64,000 nucleotides of DNA, taken from Lysinibacillus odysseyi 34hs-1 = NBRC 100172. Lineage in GTDB: Bacteria > Bacillota > Bacilli > Bacillales_A > Planococcaceae. Made by a program: the position numbers and the translations under genes. Under the pieces are notes generated by a model. The model was not told where the DNA came from and did no database searches. It saw nothing but the letters and a program-made list of their open reading frames with translations. The stretch lies in assembly GCF_001591965.1 (NCBI RefSeq), contig NZ_BCVX01000003.1, forward strand, positions 186,001 through 250,000. Direction: 5' to 3'. How positions within the stretch are numbered: position 1 is the stretch's first letter; each line of letters opens with the position of its first letter. This document shows positions 36,129 to 44,999 of this stretch, piece by piece.

Positions 36129-36347
36129 CTATCCTATTTCACTACTAACAGGGGAACGTGTATTCTTTACGTTATACTTTTTTTCTGCTAAGCTAATTTT
36201 TTGATGAGCCTTTACTATTTTTTGATTTGCCTGTACGATTTTCACCTGCAGTGCAGTACTGGCCTGGACTTGTTCATATTCCATACGTACCGTCAACAAT
36301 TCATCTATACATTCAACAAGGTTCAATAACCGATCAATTTTTTGCAT
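36129..36347 (-). CDS. Small helical hypothetical protein
   Basis: A 72-residue mostly helical, charged protein (MQKIDRLLNLVECIDELLTVR... KAHQKISLAEKKYN). A strong ribosome site AAAGGAGG 7 bases before the ATG supports it. Position corresponds to the small ypp genes of B. subtilis (YppF/YppD region), but I cannot match it to one. Upstream it faces recU. Confidence 0.6.
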   Translation of the reverse strand: MQKIDRLLNLVECIDELLTVRMEYEQVQASTALQVKIVQANQKIVKAHQKISLAEKKYNVKNTRSPVSSEIG

Positions 36348-36496
36348 TCTTCGGCCTCCTTTGGAAGACGTATTAGACGTAAATCAAAAAGTTCCTACAC
36401 GTTTGCCAAAACTAGTCACCGTTCGCTAAAACGTATGATTTTTTGCGTAAATGTTATGGTACACTAATCTCGTAATGTAAAAGAAGGGGTGATATC

Positions 36497-37111
36497 ATGG
36501 CTTTCCGCTATCCAAACGGGAAAGTATATCAACCAAAGCAAAATGAGTCGCCTGCAAAAAAGAAGCCAAAAACAGACATATCATTCAGCAATCGAGGGAA
36601 AAGCTTAGAGGACGACTTAAATGAAACGAATGACTTTTATGTAGCAAATGGTCTAGCCAATATTTACAAGAAACCTGTACCGATTCAAATCGTCAAAGTA
36701 GAATATCCGAAGCGGAGTGCCGCGGTAATTCGTGAAGCATATTTCCGAACGCCCTCCACTACGGACTATAACGGAGTATGGAACGGTTACTATATTGATT
36801 TCGAGGCAAAGGAAACCGAGAGTAAAACCTCGTTTCCCCTAAAGAACATCCATCTGCACCAAATTAAGCATATGCAGGCTGTTGTCGTACAGAAAGGCAT
36901 CGCGTTTTTCATCGTTCGCTTTTCAAAGCTGGACCGGACTTTTATAGCTCCCTTCCGGATGATTGAAAAAGCATGGCTTGATATGGAAGCCGGTGGACGC
37001 AAATCAATTCCATTGGCTGTTTTTGAAGAGTTTGCAGAGGAACTGACACTTGGTTATGCACCGCGTATCGACTACTTACAAGTCGTAAAAAAGTTCATCG
37101 CAAACAAGTAG
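36497..37111 (+). CDS. recU: Holliday junction resolvase RecU
   Basis: A 204-residue resolvase that cuts four-way junctions in recombination repair and chromosome segregation. The disordered N-terminal arm, SNRGKSLEDDLNETNDFY, and the PD-(D/E)xK-like core (YNGVWNGYYIDFEAKE with Asp, Glu, Lys) are as in B. subtilis RecU. GGGGTGATATC precedes the ATG. It is followed 25 bases later by ponA, the usual recU-ponA operon. Confidence 0.95.
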   Translation: MAFRYPNGKVYQPKQNESPAKKKPKTDISFSNRGKSLEDDLNETNDFYVANGLANIYKKPVPIQIVKVEYPKRSAAVIREAYFRTPSTTDYNGVWNGYYIDFEAKETESKTSFPLKNIHLHQIKHMQAVVVQKGIAFFIVRFSKLDRTFIAPFRMIEKAWLDMEAGGRKSIPLAVFEEFAEELTLGYAPRIDYLQVVKKFIANK

Positions 37112-37136
37112 TTTGTGAAAGTGAGGAGAAGAAAAC

Positions 37137-39845
37137 GTGACAGAAAGAAGACGTACACGTGAAGATATAAAAAAAGCACGTGAAATGGAAAAGAAAAAAA
37201 ATCGTTCCCCATTCAAAACTTGGTTGAAACGAATCGTGCTGGCGATTGTAGCTGTCGGAATCGCTCTTTTTGTCGGAGGTGCTGGCCTCTTCGCCTACTA
37301 TGTAAGCAAGGCGCCTGACCTGGATGAAGAAGCACTGAAGGATCCTATTTCATCTGAGATATATGATGTGAACGGGGATTTATTTGCTACAATCGGTGCT
37401 GGGGAAAACCGGAAATATATAGATTATGAAGATATTCCGCCGCAGATGGTTGATGCCATTACCGCGACAGAAGACGCTCGCTTCTTCGACCATTTTGGGA
37501 TTGATATTTGGCGTCTTGGCGGAGCTGTTGTCGCTAACCTGCGTGATGGTTTTGGGGCGCAGGGTGCAAGTACGATCACTCAGCAGGTCGTAAAGAACTC
37601 ATTCTTTACAAATGAGAAAAAATTAGAGCGTAAAGCACAGGAAGCATGGCTTGCAATCCAGCTCGAACGTAAATACTCCAAAGAAGAAATTTTTGAGATG
37701 TATTTTAATAAAGTATTAATGTCCGGAACTGTATACGGCTTTGGTACTGCTGCAGAATATTTCTACGGGAAAGAGCTAAAGGAGCTTTCGCTAGAGGAAA
37801 TGGCAGTATTAGCAGGGATGCCGCAAAGCCCAAATAACTATAATCCGTTTAAAAACCCTGATCGTGCCAAACAGCGCCGTGATATCGTATTAAGCTTGAT
37901 GGTACAACACGGTAAAATTTCCGAAGCAGATGCTGCGGCTGCAAAGAAAACAGACGTGGCTGCGGGACTTCTTCCTGAAGAAGAACGTAAGTCGACAGCA
38001 GCATCAAAATATCCGGCATTTTTAGACGTAGTGCTAAATGAATTAGGGGAAAAAGAAAAGGAAAGTGTATTGGCAGAAGGGATTAAAGTGTATACTACGC
38101 TCGATCCAAAAGCTCAGGAAACTGTCGAATCTGTCATGAATGATGACAGCAATTTCCCGACTGAAACAATTGAATCGGGTATTTCCGTCATTGATACACA
38201 AACAGGAGCTATCGCTGCCGTTGGAGGCGGCCGTAACTATAAAGGCAGAATATATAACTATGCAGATGACTTAAAAGTGCGCGCTCCTGGTTCGACAATG
38301 AAACCAATTGTTGATTACGGTCCGGCCATTGAATATTTAAAATGGTCGACAGGGGAAACAATTGTCGATGAACCAATGACATACCCGAATTCAAAACAAA
38401 AGATTAATAACTTTGACAGACAATATATGGGTACTATGACAGTGCGTAAAGCGCTGTATGCATCTCGTAATGTTCCGGCAGTTAAAACGCTGATGGCTGT
38501 CTCAAAAGAACAGTCGCAGGAATTTGTTTCTAAACTAGGTATTGACGTGAAAAACCTGGAATATTCCGATGCGATTGGTGGAGGGAATATTAACATCTCC
38601 CCTATCCAAATGGCTGCATCCTATGCCGCATTCGGAAATGAAGGCATCTATACAGAGCCGTACTCCATTTCGAAAATCGAGTATCGTGATGGCTCTACTG
38701 AAAGTCTTAAACCGAAATCAGCGCCTGCAATGAGTGATTCTACCGCTTATATGGTGACGGATATGCTCCGCGATGTAGTGAGCAGCAAGCCGGATGCTTC
38801 CGGTACTGCAGCAAATGTACCAGGCGTAGATATTGCAGGGAAAACAGGTACAACAAACTATAGTTCCGATGACTTTACCAAATATAATTTACCTTCTTCA
38901 GCAGTACCAGATTCTTGGTTTGTAGGCTATTCGCCAAATTACTCTATTGCTATATGGAGTGGTTATGAAAAGCGTACTGACCCGATCACTAGCTGGGAAG
39001 AGCGTCGACTTCCACAAAAATTATTTAAGTCCATTATGACAGACTTATCCGATAATGTTCCGAACACGAAGTTCAAACAACCAGATTCGGTTACATCTGC
39101 AACAATTGTAGTAGGCAGTAATCCTTTAAAGCTTGCTGGTAGCAATACACCATCAAACTTAAAATCTACTGAGCTGTTCGTTAAAGGAACAGAGCCAAAA
39201 GAAGTTTCCACTGAGGTAGAGGAAGAGGAGAAAGTTGAAATCGAGGCACCTAGTGATGTATATGCCAAGTATAATGATGCTGGCCAACAAATCGAACTGA
39301 CTTGGTCACACGATGATTCCTCCGATGAGGATGATGAAGAGCCGGTAAATTATACGTACGAAGTATCCATGAAGGTTGATGATGGGGAATCTGTCGTGAT
39401 TCAAACAACCGGTTCTAAACAGGTGATCATTCCAAATGTTCAACAAGGAAGCACCTACACATTCTCTGTTGTAGCCACTGATGGTGAAAAACGAAGTGCA
39501 CCTGGAACTGTTTCTCTCTATATTGAAGGAGCAGAGACCGATACGGAGGAGCCGGAAGAACCTGATGTGGATGAGCCAGATGTAGAAGATCCTACCCAAA
39601 AACCGGGCAATAACAACGGCAATCAGAACAACGGCAACAATAATAATGGCAACCAAAACGGTAATGGTAACCAAGGTAACAACGGTAATGGAAATGGTAA
39701 CCAAAATAACACGGGGAACCCGAATAATAACAATGGCAACAATCCAAACAATGGGCAAGATGGCCAAACAGGCACAAATCCTAATACCCCGCCTACTAAT
39801 CCAACCCCTCCTTCCACAGATGACGGGGATGATGGAACAGAGTAA
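37137..39845 (+). CDS. ponA: Penicillin-binding protein 1A/1B
   Basis: A 902-residue bifunctional class A PBP anchored in the membrane and acting outside the cell. GTG start with AGGAGAAG upstream. Cytoplasmic basic tail, one transmembrane helix (about 30-55), glycosyltransferase 51 (about 65-240, ATEDARFFDHFGID with catalytic Glu), transpeptidase (about 340-620) with Ser386-x-x-Lys389, SRN 443-445 and KTGT 569-572, then a fibronectin III-like domain (about 690-800). The last ~95 residues are an acidic stretch and an Asn/Gly/Gln-rich low-complexity tail. It polymerises and cross-links peptidoglycan; GpsB is a likely partner. Confidence 0.95.
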   Translation: MTERRRTREDIKKAREMEKKKNRSPFKTWLKRIVLAIVAVGIALFVGGAGLFAYYVSKAPDLDEEALKDPISSEIYDVNGDLFATIGAGENRKYIDYEDIPPQMVDAITATEDARFFDHFGIDIWRLGGAVVANLRDGFGAQGASTITQQVVKNSFFTNEKKLERKAQEAWLAIQLERKYSKEEIFEMYFNKVLMSGTVYGFGTAAEYFYGKELKELSLEEMAVLAGMPQSPNNYNPFKNPDRAKQRRDIVLSLMVQHGKISEADAAAAKKTDVAAGLLPEEERKSTAASKYPAFLDVVLNELGEKEKESVLAEGIKVYTTLDPKAQETVESVMNDDSNFPTETIESGISVIDTQTGAIAAVGGGRNYKGRIYNYADDLKVRAPGSTMKPIVDYGPAIEYLKWSTGETIVDEPMTYPNSKQKINNFDRQYMGTMTVRKALYASRNVPAVKTLMAVSKEQSQEFVSKLGIDVKNLEYSDAIGGGNINISPIQMAASYAAFGNEGIYTEPYSISKIEYRDGSTESLKPKSAPAMSDSTAYMVTDMLRDVVSSKPDASGTAANVPGVDIAGKTGTTNYSSDDFTKYNLPSSAVPDSWFVGYSPNYSIAIWSGYEKRTDPITSWEERRLPQKLFKSIMTDLSDNVPNTKFKQPDSVTSATIVVGSNPLKLAGSNTPSNLKSTELFVKGTEPKEVSTEVEEEEKVEIEAPSDVYAKYNDAGQQIELTWSHDDSSDEDDEEPVNYTYEVSMKVDDGESVVIQTTGSKQVIIPNVQQGSTYTFSVVATDGEKRSAPGTVSLYIEGAETDTEEPEEPDVDEPDVEDPTQKPGNNNGNQNNGNNNNGNQNGNGNQGNNGNGNGNQNNTGNPNNNNGNNPNNGQDGQTGTNPNTPPTNPTPPSTDDGDDGTE

Positions 39846-39882
39846 AACAAGCCGTATTTTACTATTCAATAAAAACACATAG

Positions 39883-39924
39883 AAAAAGCCGCCCGGAATC
39901 GAAACTTTCCGGGCGGCTTTTTAA
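39883..39924. terminator. Bidirectional terminator between ponA and ypoC
   Basis: AAAAAGCCGCCCGGAA, 8-base loop, TTCCGGGCGGCTTTTT: an 11-bp GC-rich stem (39888-39898, 39907-39917) with A and T tracts on either side. Serves the convergent ponA and ypoC units. Confidence 0.92.
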
Positions 39925-40007
39925 TTTTTCCACATAACAATCCGTAAAAAAATATGGCCCTTGCAGCATCTTGATAAACTTCCTGCAAGGGTCAAACATT
40001 TGTCGGT

Positions 40008-40349
40008 CTATTTTTTTAAACGGAGCCTTGCAGAGCGCTTTTTTGTCTCCTTAAATAATTCATCAAGCTGACGGTAGCAGGCATATTGACCGGGCTTCAT
40101 CTTAATAAATACCAGCCTTTCTTTTCCATTGACCGGATACAGCTCGAACTGGTCATCCATAGTCGCTGCTTGTGCTGCTGATTGAAGCAGCAGCTGTTCA
40201 TAATGCACAATGCCCTGCTCCATCAAACGTGCTGCTTCTTTACTCCTTGCTTCATGCGCTTCATGAATTTGCTCTCGAAGCTCCTCCCATTTTTCAAACC
40301 ATTGATCAACGATTTCCTTCGTGATTGCCTCCCGCTTAACTTCTATCAT
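40008..40349 (-). CDS. ypoC: YpoC-like protein
   Basis: A 113-residue helical protein of unknown function (KEIVDQWFEKWEELREQI... YACYRQLDELFKE). The start is set at 40349 because its ATG overlaps the nth stop as ATGA; a longer frame to 40421 would overlap nth by 76 bases and has no ribosome site. Position after nth and before ponA matches B. subtilis ypoC. Confidence 0.7.
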   Translation of the reverse strand: MIEVKREAITKEIVDQWFEKWEELREQIHEAHEARSKEAARLMEQGIVHYEQLLLQSAAQAATMDDQFELYPVNGKERLVFIKMKPGQYACYRQLDELFKETKKRSARLRLKK

Positions 40350-41005
40350 AATTTGACCAAGCCTTTCTTCAATCGCTTCTGGCCTTCCCTGCAATCTGAT
40401 AGCAATGGACATATATGGCACTGAGGGTTTTGTGCCTTACAATGATAGCGCCCGAAGAAAATCATTTGATGATGAGCCCTGCTCCAGCGCTCAATCGGTG
40501 TTTTCTTCATAATCGTTTCTTCGACCTCTAAAACCGAATCTTTCCACCGGCATAATCCTAACCTCTTTGTAATGCGCTCAACATGCGTATCAACCGCCAT
40601 CGCAGGAATATCAAATGCTACAGATAATACAACATTCGCTGTCTTACGTCCTACACCAGGCAATGTTACTAAAGCTTCCCGATTCGCGGGGATTTCTCCG
40701 TTATACTCATCAATCAGTCTTTGGCAAAGCAATTGGATATTTTTCGCCTTATTACGATAGAGCCCTATAGAGCGAATATCATTTTGCAACTCCTCAATCT
40801 CTACATTCAAATAATCCTGCGGCGTTTTGTATTTTTGGAATAAATCTTTTGTGACACGGTTAACGAGGGCATCCGTACATTGTGCTGATAACAATGTAGC
40901 AATTGTCAGCTCAAATGGATTTTCATGAACAAGCTCACAATGGGCATCCGGAAACATCTCGTCCATCACATCAAGAAATTCAAGCCATTTTCCCTTCGTC
41001 AGCAC
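40346..41005 (-). CDS. nth: Endonuclease III
   Basis: A 219-residue bifunctional glycosylase/AP lyase for oxidised pyrimidines. Helix-hairpin-helix LPGVGRKTA with catalytic Lys, VDTHVERI with catalytic Asp, and the 4Fe-4S motif C-x6-C-x2-C-x5-C (CKAQNPQCHICPLLSDC) near the C-terminus. It follows dnaD by 11 bases. Confidence 0.95.
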   Translation of the reverse strand: MLTKGKWLEFLDVMDEMFPDAHCELVHENPFELTIATLLSAQCTDALVNRVTKDLFQKYKTPQDYLNVEIEELQNDIRSIGLYRNKAKNIQLLCQRLIDEYNGEIPANREALVTLPGVGRKTANVVLSVAFDIPAMAVDTHVERITKRLGLCRWKDSVLEVEETIMKKTPIERWSRAHHQMIFFGRYHCKAQNPQCHICPLLSDCREGQKRLKKGLVKL

Positions 41006-41016
41006 TTTGCTTCCTC

Positions 41017-41727
41017 CTATTCACGCTCGTCCAGCCAGTTATAGAATATTTCATTTGACACAGCTGCCGGCTGAGTCTGTACTGGTTGAATAGAGCGCGA
41101 GCGGAATTGTTCCGCATGTTTTTCAATTTGTTGGATTGATGTAATGTTTTTCTTCTTCCATTCAAACAAAATCCGATCAATATAACGGAGCGACACCTTA
41201 CTAGCTACTACTGCCTCCTTCAATGCAGCTTTAATAACAGCCGGCGTATGTCCATCTTTGTCAAGCCACATGCTGATTGTTTCCAGCTCCATCGGTGACA
41301 GCAGACGACCGAATTCCTGTTCAAATAAAGAATAAATCTCTCCCTCTTCATTTTTGACTGTCAGGTCGGCATGCATCTGTTCCTTTTTCTCTAACAGCTG
41401 AAGCATGCATTCCCAGAGGGGAAAAAGAGAATATTTTTCAAAAATCTTATCATTCGCATCAATTCCCTGTGTAATTTCCAGAAAGCCCTTTTGCATAAGG
41501 CGCTGCATTTTCAATGAAATATCATTTGGCTGAAAATGTGTGCGTGTTGCTAAATCCTGTGGTGTGGGAAATTCTACGCCTTCCTCAAAATAGCTTAGTA
41601 GATGCATAATCATTACTGCTTCATCGTCTGCTATATTTAGTTCTTTATATAGCTGAAAAAATAAATGCGGCACAGTGACATGCCGTTGCTGGATCCACGA
41701 ACGGAGTCGGTTGTAATCTTTCGTCAT
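41017..41727 (-). CDS. dnaD: Primosomal protein DnaD
   Basis: A 236-residue replication initiation and restart protein that remodels DNA at oriC and helps load the helicase. An N-terminal winged helix (about 15-100, FPTPQDLATRTHFQPNDI) and the C-terminal DDBH2 domain (YSLFEQEFGRLLSPMELE... YIDRILFEWKKKNI) are both present. ATG at 41727 is chosen because AAAGGAG lies 8 bases upstream; a longer frame into the asnS gap has no support. Confidence 0.93.
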   Translation of the reverse strand: MTKDYNRLRSWIQQRHVTVPHLFFQLYKELNIADDEAVMIMHLLSYFEEGVEFPTPQDLATRTHFQPNDISLKMQRLMQKGFLEITQGIDANDKIFEKYSLFPLWECMLQLLEKKEQMHADLTVKNEEGEIYSLFEQEFGRLLSPMELETISMWLDKDGHTPAVIKAALKEAVVASKVSLRYIDRILFEWKKKNITSIQQIEKHAEQFRSRSIQPVQTQPAAVSNEIFYNWLDERE

Positions 41728-41755
41728 ATAGGTGACTCCTTTCTTTAAGTGAATA

Positions 41756-41789
41756 GAGAGCGTCCGAAATAATTGCTCGGACGCTCTCC
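41756..41789 (-). promoter_or_regulatory. Strong hairpin between asnS and dnaD
   Basis: GAGAGCGTCCGA and its complement TCGGACGCTCTC flank a 9-base loop. The T tract (CAATTTTTAT) follows it on the plus strand, not on the minus strand of the genes. It may be a processing or stability element within the operon. Confidence 0.5.
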
Positions 41790-41897
41790 AATTTTTATCA
41801 ATAGCTATAGGAAGCTTATTTAACATATGTTGGCGACTAACTAAATCACTGCCATATTCAAATACGCCCCCAAGACAGTTTTAACTGCTTCGATCGC

Positions 41898-43193
41898 TTA
41901 TGGATATAGACGGTTCAGTAAACGAGGGAACGGGATCGTTTCACGGATATGCTCCGTACCAGAAATCCAAGCTACTGTACGTTCAAGACCTAACCCGAAA
42001 CCTGAATGCGGTACTGAGCCTTGTTTACGCAGCTCCAAATACCAAGCGTAGGCATCCATCGAAAGTTGATGTTCTTCCAAACGGGATTTTAATAAATTAT
42101 AGTCATAAATACGCTCTGAACCACCGATGATCTCTCCATAGCCTTCAGGAGCAATTAAGTCTGCACATAAAACAACATCGTCACGTTCCGGATGCGGCTG
42201 CATATAGAACGGTTTGATACCTGTTGGATAGCATGTAATGAATACAGGTTTATCGTATGCATTTGCAATCGCTGTTTCGTGCGGTGCACCGAAGTCATCG
42301 CCCCACTCGATATCATCAAAGCCTTGCTCGTGAAGGAACTTGATTGCATCATCATAAGAAATACGAGGGAACGGCGCTTTAATGTTTTCCAGCTTAGACG
42401 TATCACGGCCAAGACGTTCTAAATCCAGCTTACAGTTTTTTAGTACGGACTGTACGATATGCTCAACGTACTGCTCCTGCACTTCAAGGCTTTCCTCATG
42501 CTCTACAAATGCCATTTCCGGCTCAATCATCCAAAATTCTATCAAGTGGCGACGTGTTTTTGATTTTTCTGCACGGAATGTTGGACCGAATGAGAATACT
42601 TTTCCTAAAGCCATGGCAGCCGCTTCCATATAAAGCTGTCCAGATTGAGAAAGGTACGCATCCTCATCAAAATATTTTGTATGGAACAGCTCTGAAGTAC
42701 CTTCAGGCGCAGAGCCAGTCAAGATTGGCGGATCCATTTTTGTGAACCCTCTATCATTAAAGAATTCATACGTTGCCCGGATGATTTCATTACGAATTTT
42801 CATGATGGCATGTTGCTTACGGGAACGCAGCCATAAATGACGGTTATCCATCAGGAACTCTGTACCATGCTCTTTCGGCGTGATTGGGAAATCTTCGGCT
42901 GCATGAATAATTTCAATACCTGTCACGTTTAATTCACAACCGAATGTTGAACGCTCGTCTGCTTTTACTTCCCCAGTAATATACATAGATGTTTCTTGTG
43001 TCATACTCTTTGCTACAGCAAACAGCTCTTCTCCAACTTCTTCTTTTACAACAACACCCTGAACAAATCCGGAGCCGTCACGCAACTGCAAGAAGGCAAT
43101 TTTACCGCTTGAGCGTTTGTTTGCCAGCCAGGCACCTATTTTAACTGTTTCGCCGATAAATGACGGCATATCCTTGATCATAATCTTCTTCAT
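41898..43193 (-). CDS. asnS: Asparaginyl-tRNA synthetase
   Basis: A 431-residue class IIb synthetase. N-terminal OB-fold anticodon-binding domain (about 15-110, [24 protein letters not shown] split by pattern), class II motif 2 [19 protein letters not shown] and motif 3 [13 protein letters not shown] close to the C-terminus. AsnRS rather than AspRS because of length and the gene neighbourhood aspB-asnS-dnaD. GGAGG precedes the ATG. Confidence 0.94.
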   Translation of the reverse strand: MKKIMIKDMPSFIGETVKIGAWLANKRSSGKIAFLQLRDGSGFVQGVVVKEEVGEELFAVAKSMTQETSMYITGEVKADERSTFGCELNVTGIEIIHAAEDFPITPKEHGTEFLMDNRHLWLRSRKQHAIMKIRNEIIRATYEFFNDRGFTKMDPPILTGSAPEGTSELFHTKYFDEDAYLSQSGQLYMEAAAMALGKVFSFGPTFRAEKSKTRRHLIEFWMIEPEMAFVEHEESLEVQEQYVEHIVQSVLKNCKLDLERLGRDTSKLENIKAPFPRISYDDAIKFLHEQGFDDIEWGDDFGAPHETAIANAYDKPVFITCYPTGIKPFYMQPHPERDDVVLCADLIAPEGYGEIIGGSERIYDYNLLKSRLEEHQLSMDAYAWYLELRKQGSVPHSGFGLGLERTVAWISGTEHIRETIPFPRLLNRLYP

Positions 43194-43221
43194 AATATTC
43201 CTCCAAATTAGAGTGCAGCTA

Positions 43222-44415
43222 TTAATCCTGCCATTTTGATTTTACAAATGTATCAATACGGCGAACTGCTTCCTCTAGTAATTCTAATGATGTTGCATAA
43301 GACAGGCGGATTGTTGCATCAGCACCAAATCCTGAACCTGGAATTACCGCCACATTTGCTTCTTCAAGCAATGCTTTGGCAAACGCATCTACTGATTCGT
43401 AACCGGTTTTCGCTGCCGCTTCTGATACGTCCGGTAGTAAATAGAATGCCCCCTGAGGCTTTAACACTTTAAAACCGGGAATCGCAGAAAGCTGCGGGTA
43501 AATTTTCTCAAGACGCGATTCAAATGCTTTACGCATTTCTTCCACTGCCGTCTGCGGGCCGTTATATGCTTCAACAGTCGCATATTGGGCCGTAGTCGTT
43601 GCATTGGAAGTTGAATGAGAAGCCAGATCTGTCATCGCCTTGATAATATCTGCTCTTCCGGCTGCATATCCAATACGCCAGCCTGTCATAGAGTGCGATT
43701 TTGCTACCCCATTCACAACAATTGTACGGGCTTTTATCTGCTCTGAAATTTGAGCCATAGAAAAATGTTCCACACCATTGTAAACAAGTTTCTCATAAAT
43801 TTCATCTGAAATGATTAAAATATCTTTCTCGTCTGCTACCTTTGCCAATGCTTCCAGCTCTTCTCGGGAATAGATCATACCGGAAGGGTTTGAAGGAGAG
43901 TTGATGATAACAGCTTTTGTTTTTTCCGTCACAGCATCTGCCAATTGCTGTGGAGTAATTTTATAGCTCTGTTCTGCTGTTCCTTCTACATATACCGGTA
44001 CACCGCCGGCCAGCTTAACTTGCTCAGGATACGATACCCAGTAAGGAATAGGAATAATGACTTCATCGCCTTCGTTGAGGATGACTTGGAATAACGTATA
44101 TAACACATGCTTTGCCCCAACACCAACGATAATTTCATTCGGTTTGTATGTAAGGTGGTTGTCACGTGCAAGTTTGTCGATGATTGCCTGCTTTAATACC
44201 GGTAACCCCCCGGCTGGTGTATATTTCGTCAAGCCTTTCGTCATCGATTCCACTGCCGCATCTAAAATATTTTGAGGTGTGTTGAAGTCAGGCTCGCCCG
44301 CTCCTAAACCAATCACGTCGATACCTTGCTCTTTTAGCTCCTTCGCTTTTGCCGTAATGGCCAACGTAGAAGATGGTGTTAAAGTTTTTACTCGATTAGC
44401 TAATAGTTCTCTCAC
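43222..44415 (-). CDS. aspB: Aspartate aminotransferase
   Basis: A 397-residue PLP-dependent class I aminotransferase (subgroup Ib). PLP Lys is in [24 protein letters not shown] and the substrate-binding Arg near the C-terminus ([10 protein letters not shown]) are in place. It interconverts aspartate and oxaloacetate using glutamate. GTG start with GAGGAG 10 bases upstream. Operon position between ypmB and asnS is as in B. subtilis. Confidence 0.93.
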   Translation of the reverse strand: MRELLANRVKTLTPSSTLAITAKAKELKEQGIDVIGLGAGEPDFNTPQNILDAAVESMTKGLTKYTPAGGLPVLKQAIIDKLARDNHLTYKPNEIIVGVGAKHVLYTLFQVILNEGDEVIIPIPYWVSYPEQVKLAGGVPVYVEGTAEQSYKITPQQLADAVTEKTKAVIINSPSNPSGMIYSREELEALAKVADEKDILIISDEIYEKLVYNGVEHFSMAQISEQIKARTIVVNGVAKSHSMTGWRIGYAAGRADIIKAMTDLASHSTSNATTTAQYATVEAYNGPQTAVEEMRKAFESRLEKIYPQLSAIPGFKVLKPQGAFYLLPDVSEAAAKTGYESVDAFAKALLEEANVAVIPGSGFGADATIRLSYATSLELLEEAVRRIDTFVKSKWQD

Positions 44416-44430
44416 TGAAAATCGTCTCCT

Positions 44431-44913
44431 CTATAAATTCGATATGCGTTTCCACCATTGTCCGTCTTCAAACGAAATATACACATAATTCAGCTTATCA
44501 GCGTCGTTTAGATAAGTGATTTCCCATACAGCGCCGGCTTCCTCGTAGCCTAATTTTGCCTGAAGTATTTCTTTTACTTTCGTTTCTTTCCTTACTACGG
44601 ATAATGCTTGTTCTTTTGTAATACCGTCCTTCAAAAACACTTCTTGAATCAATTTCTCTTCTAGATTGATCGGAACGAAGATAGCTTTTTCCTTACCGTA
44701 TTCGTCTTCCCCGAATACCGTAACATACGGCTTATTACCATTGTAGACATAACTGTCCGAAACAACCGCCAAAGACCTGGAACTGATAGCCAAGTCCTCC
44801 GCCTGCTGTTCCTTCTCATTAAATGGCGCATCGGCTTTCCAGAGTACGAAAGAGGTAATGACAAGTACCAGCGAGAGGGTGAAAATAACGCCGAAAATGA
44901 TCCAGTTTTTCAC
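44431..44913 (-). CDS. ypmB: YpmB-like membrane-anchored PepSY-like protein
   Basis: A 160-residue protein with one N-terminal membrane helix (about 3-24) and an extracytoplasmic DUF5590/PepSY-like domain (ITKEQALSVVRKETKVKEILQAKL). Function unknown. GTG start overlapping the stop of a possible tiny frame (GTGA), with AAGGTGG upstream. Lies between dinG and aspB, as in B. subtilis. Confidence 0.82.
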   Translation of the reverse strand: MKNWIIFGVIFTLSLVLVITSFVLWKADAPFNEKEQQAEDLAISSRSLAVVSDSYVYNGNKPYVTVFGEDEYGKEKAIFVPINLEEKLIQEVFLKDGITKEQALSVVRKETKVKEILQAKLGYEEAGAVWEITYLNDADKLNYVYISFEDGQWWKRISNL

Positions 44914-44999
44914 TCTGCCACCTTCTTCTGTACTGCTGATGCATATTGTTTATAAATTCGTATCATCTTGCTTACCTGCTTTCCTTCCTCATCGTTCAT
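44910..44999 (-). CDS. Possible 29-residue protein between dinG and ypmB
   Basis: Frame MNDEEGKQVSKMIRIYKQYA... ending KKVAE. Its ATG lies inside the last codons of dinG and its TGA overlaps the ypmB GTG start as GTGA. No strong ribosome site is seen, so it would need coupling to dinG. It occupies the place of ypmA in B. subtilis (about 56 residues) but I cannot claim homology. Confidence 0.3.
   Translation of the reverse strand: MNDEEGKQVSKMIRIYKQYASAVQKKVAE

Noticed and set aside
39306-39878. 190-codon minus-strand frame opposite the ponA 3' end
   Set aside because: A by-product of the Asn/Gly-rich repeat codons of the PBP tail; translates to an unlikely Ile/Val-rich string.
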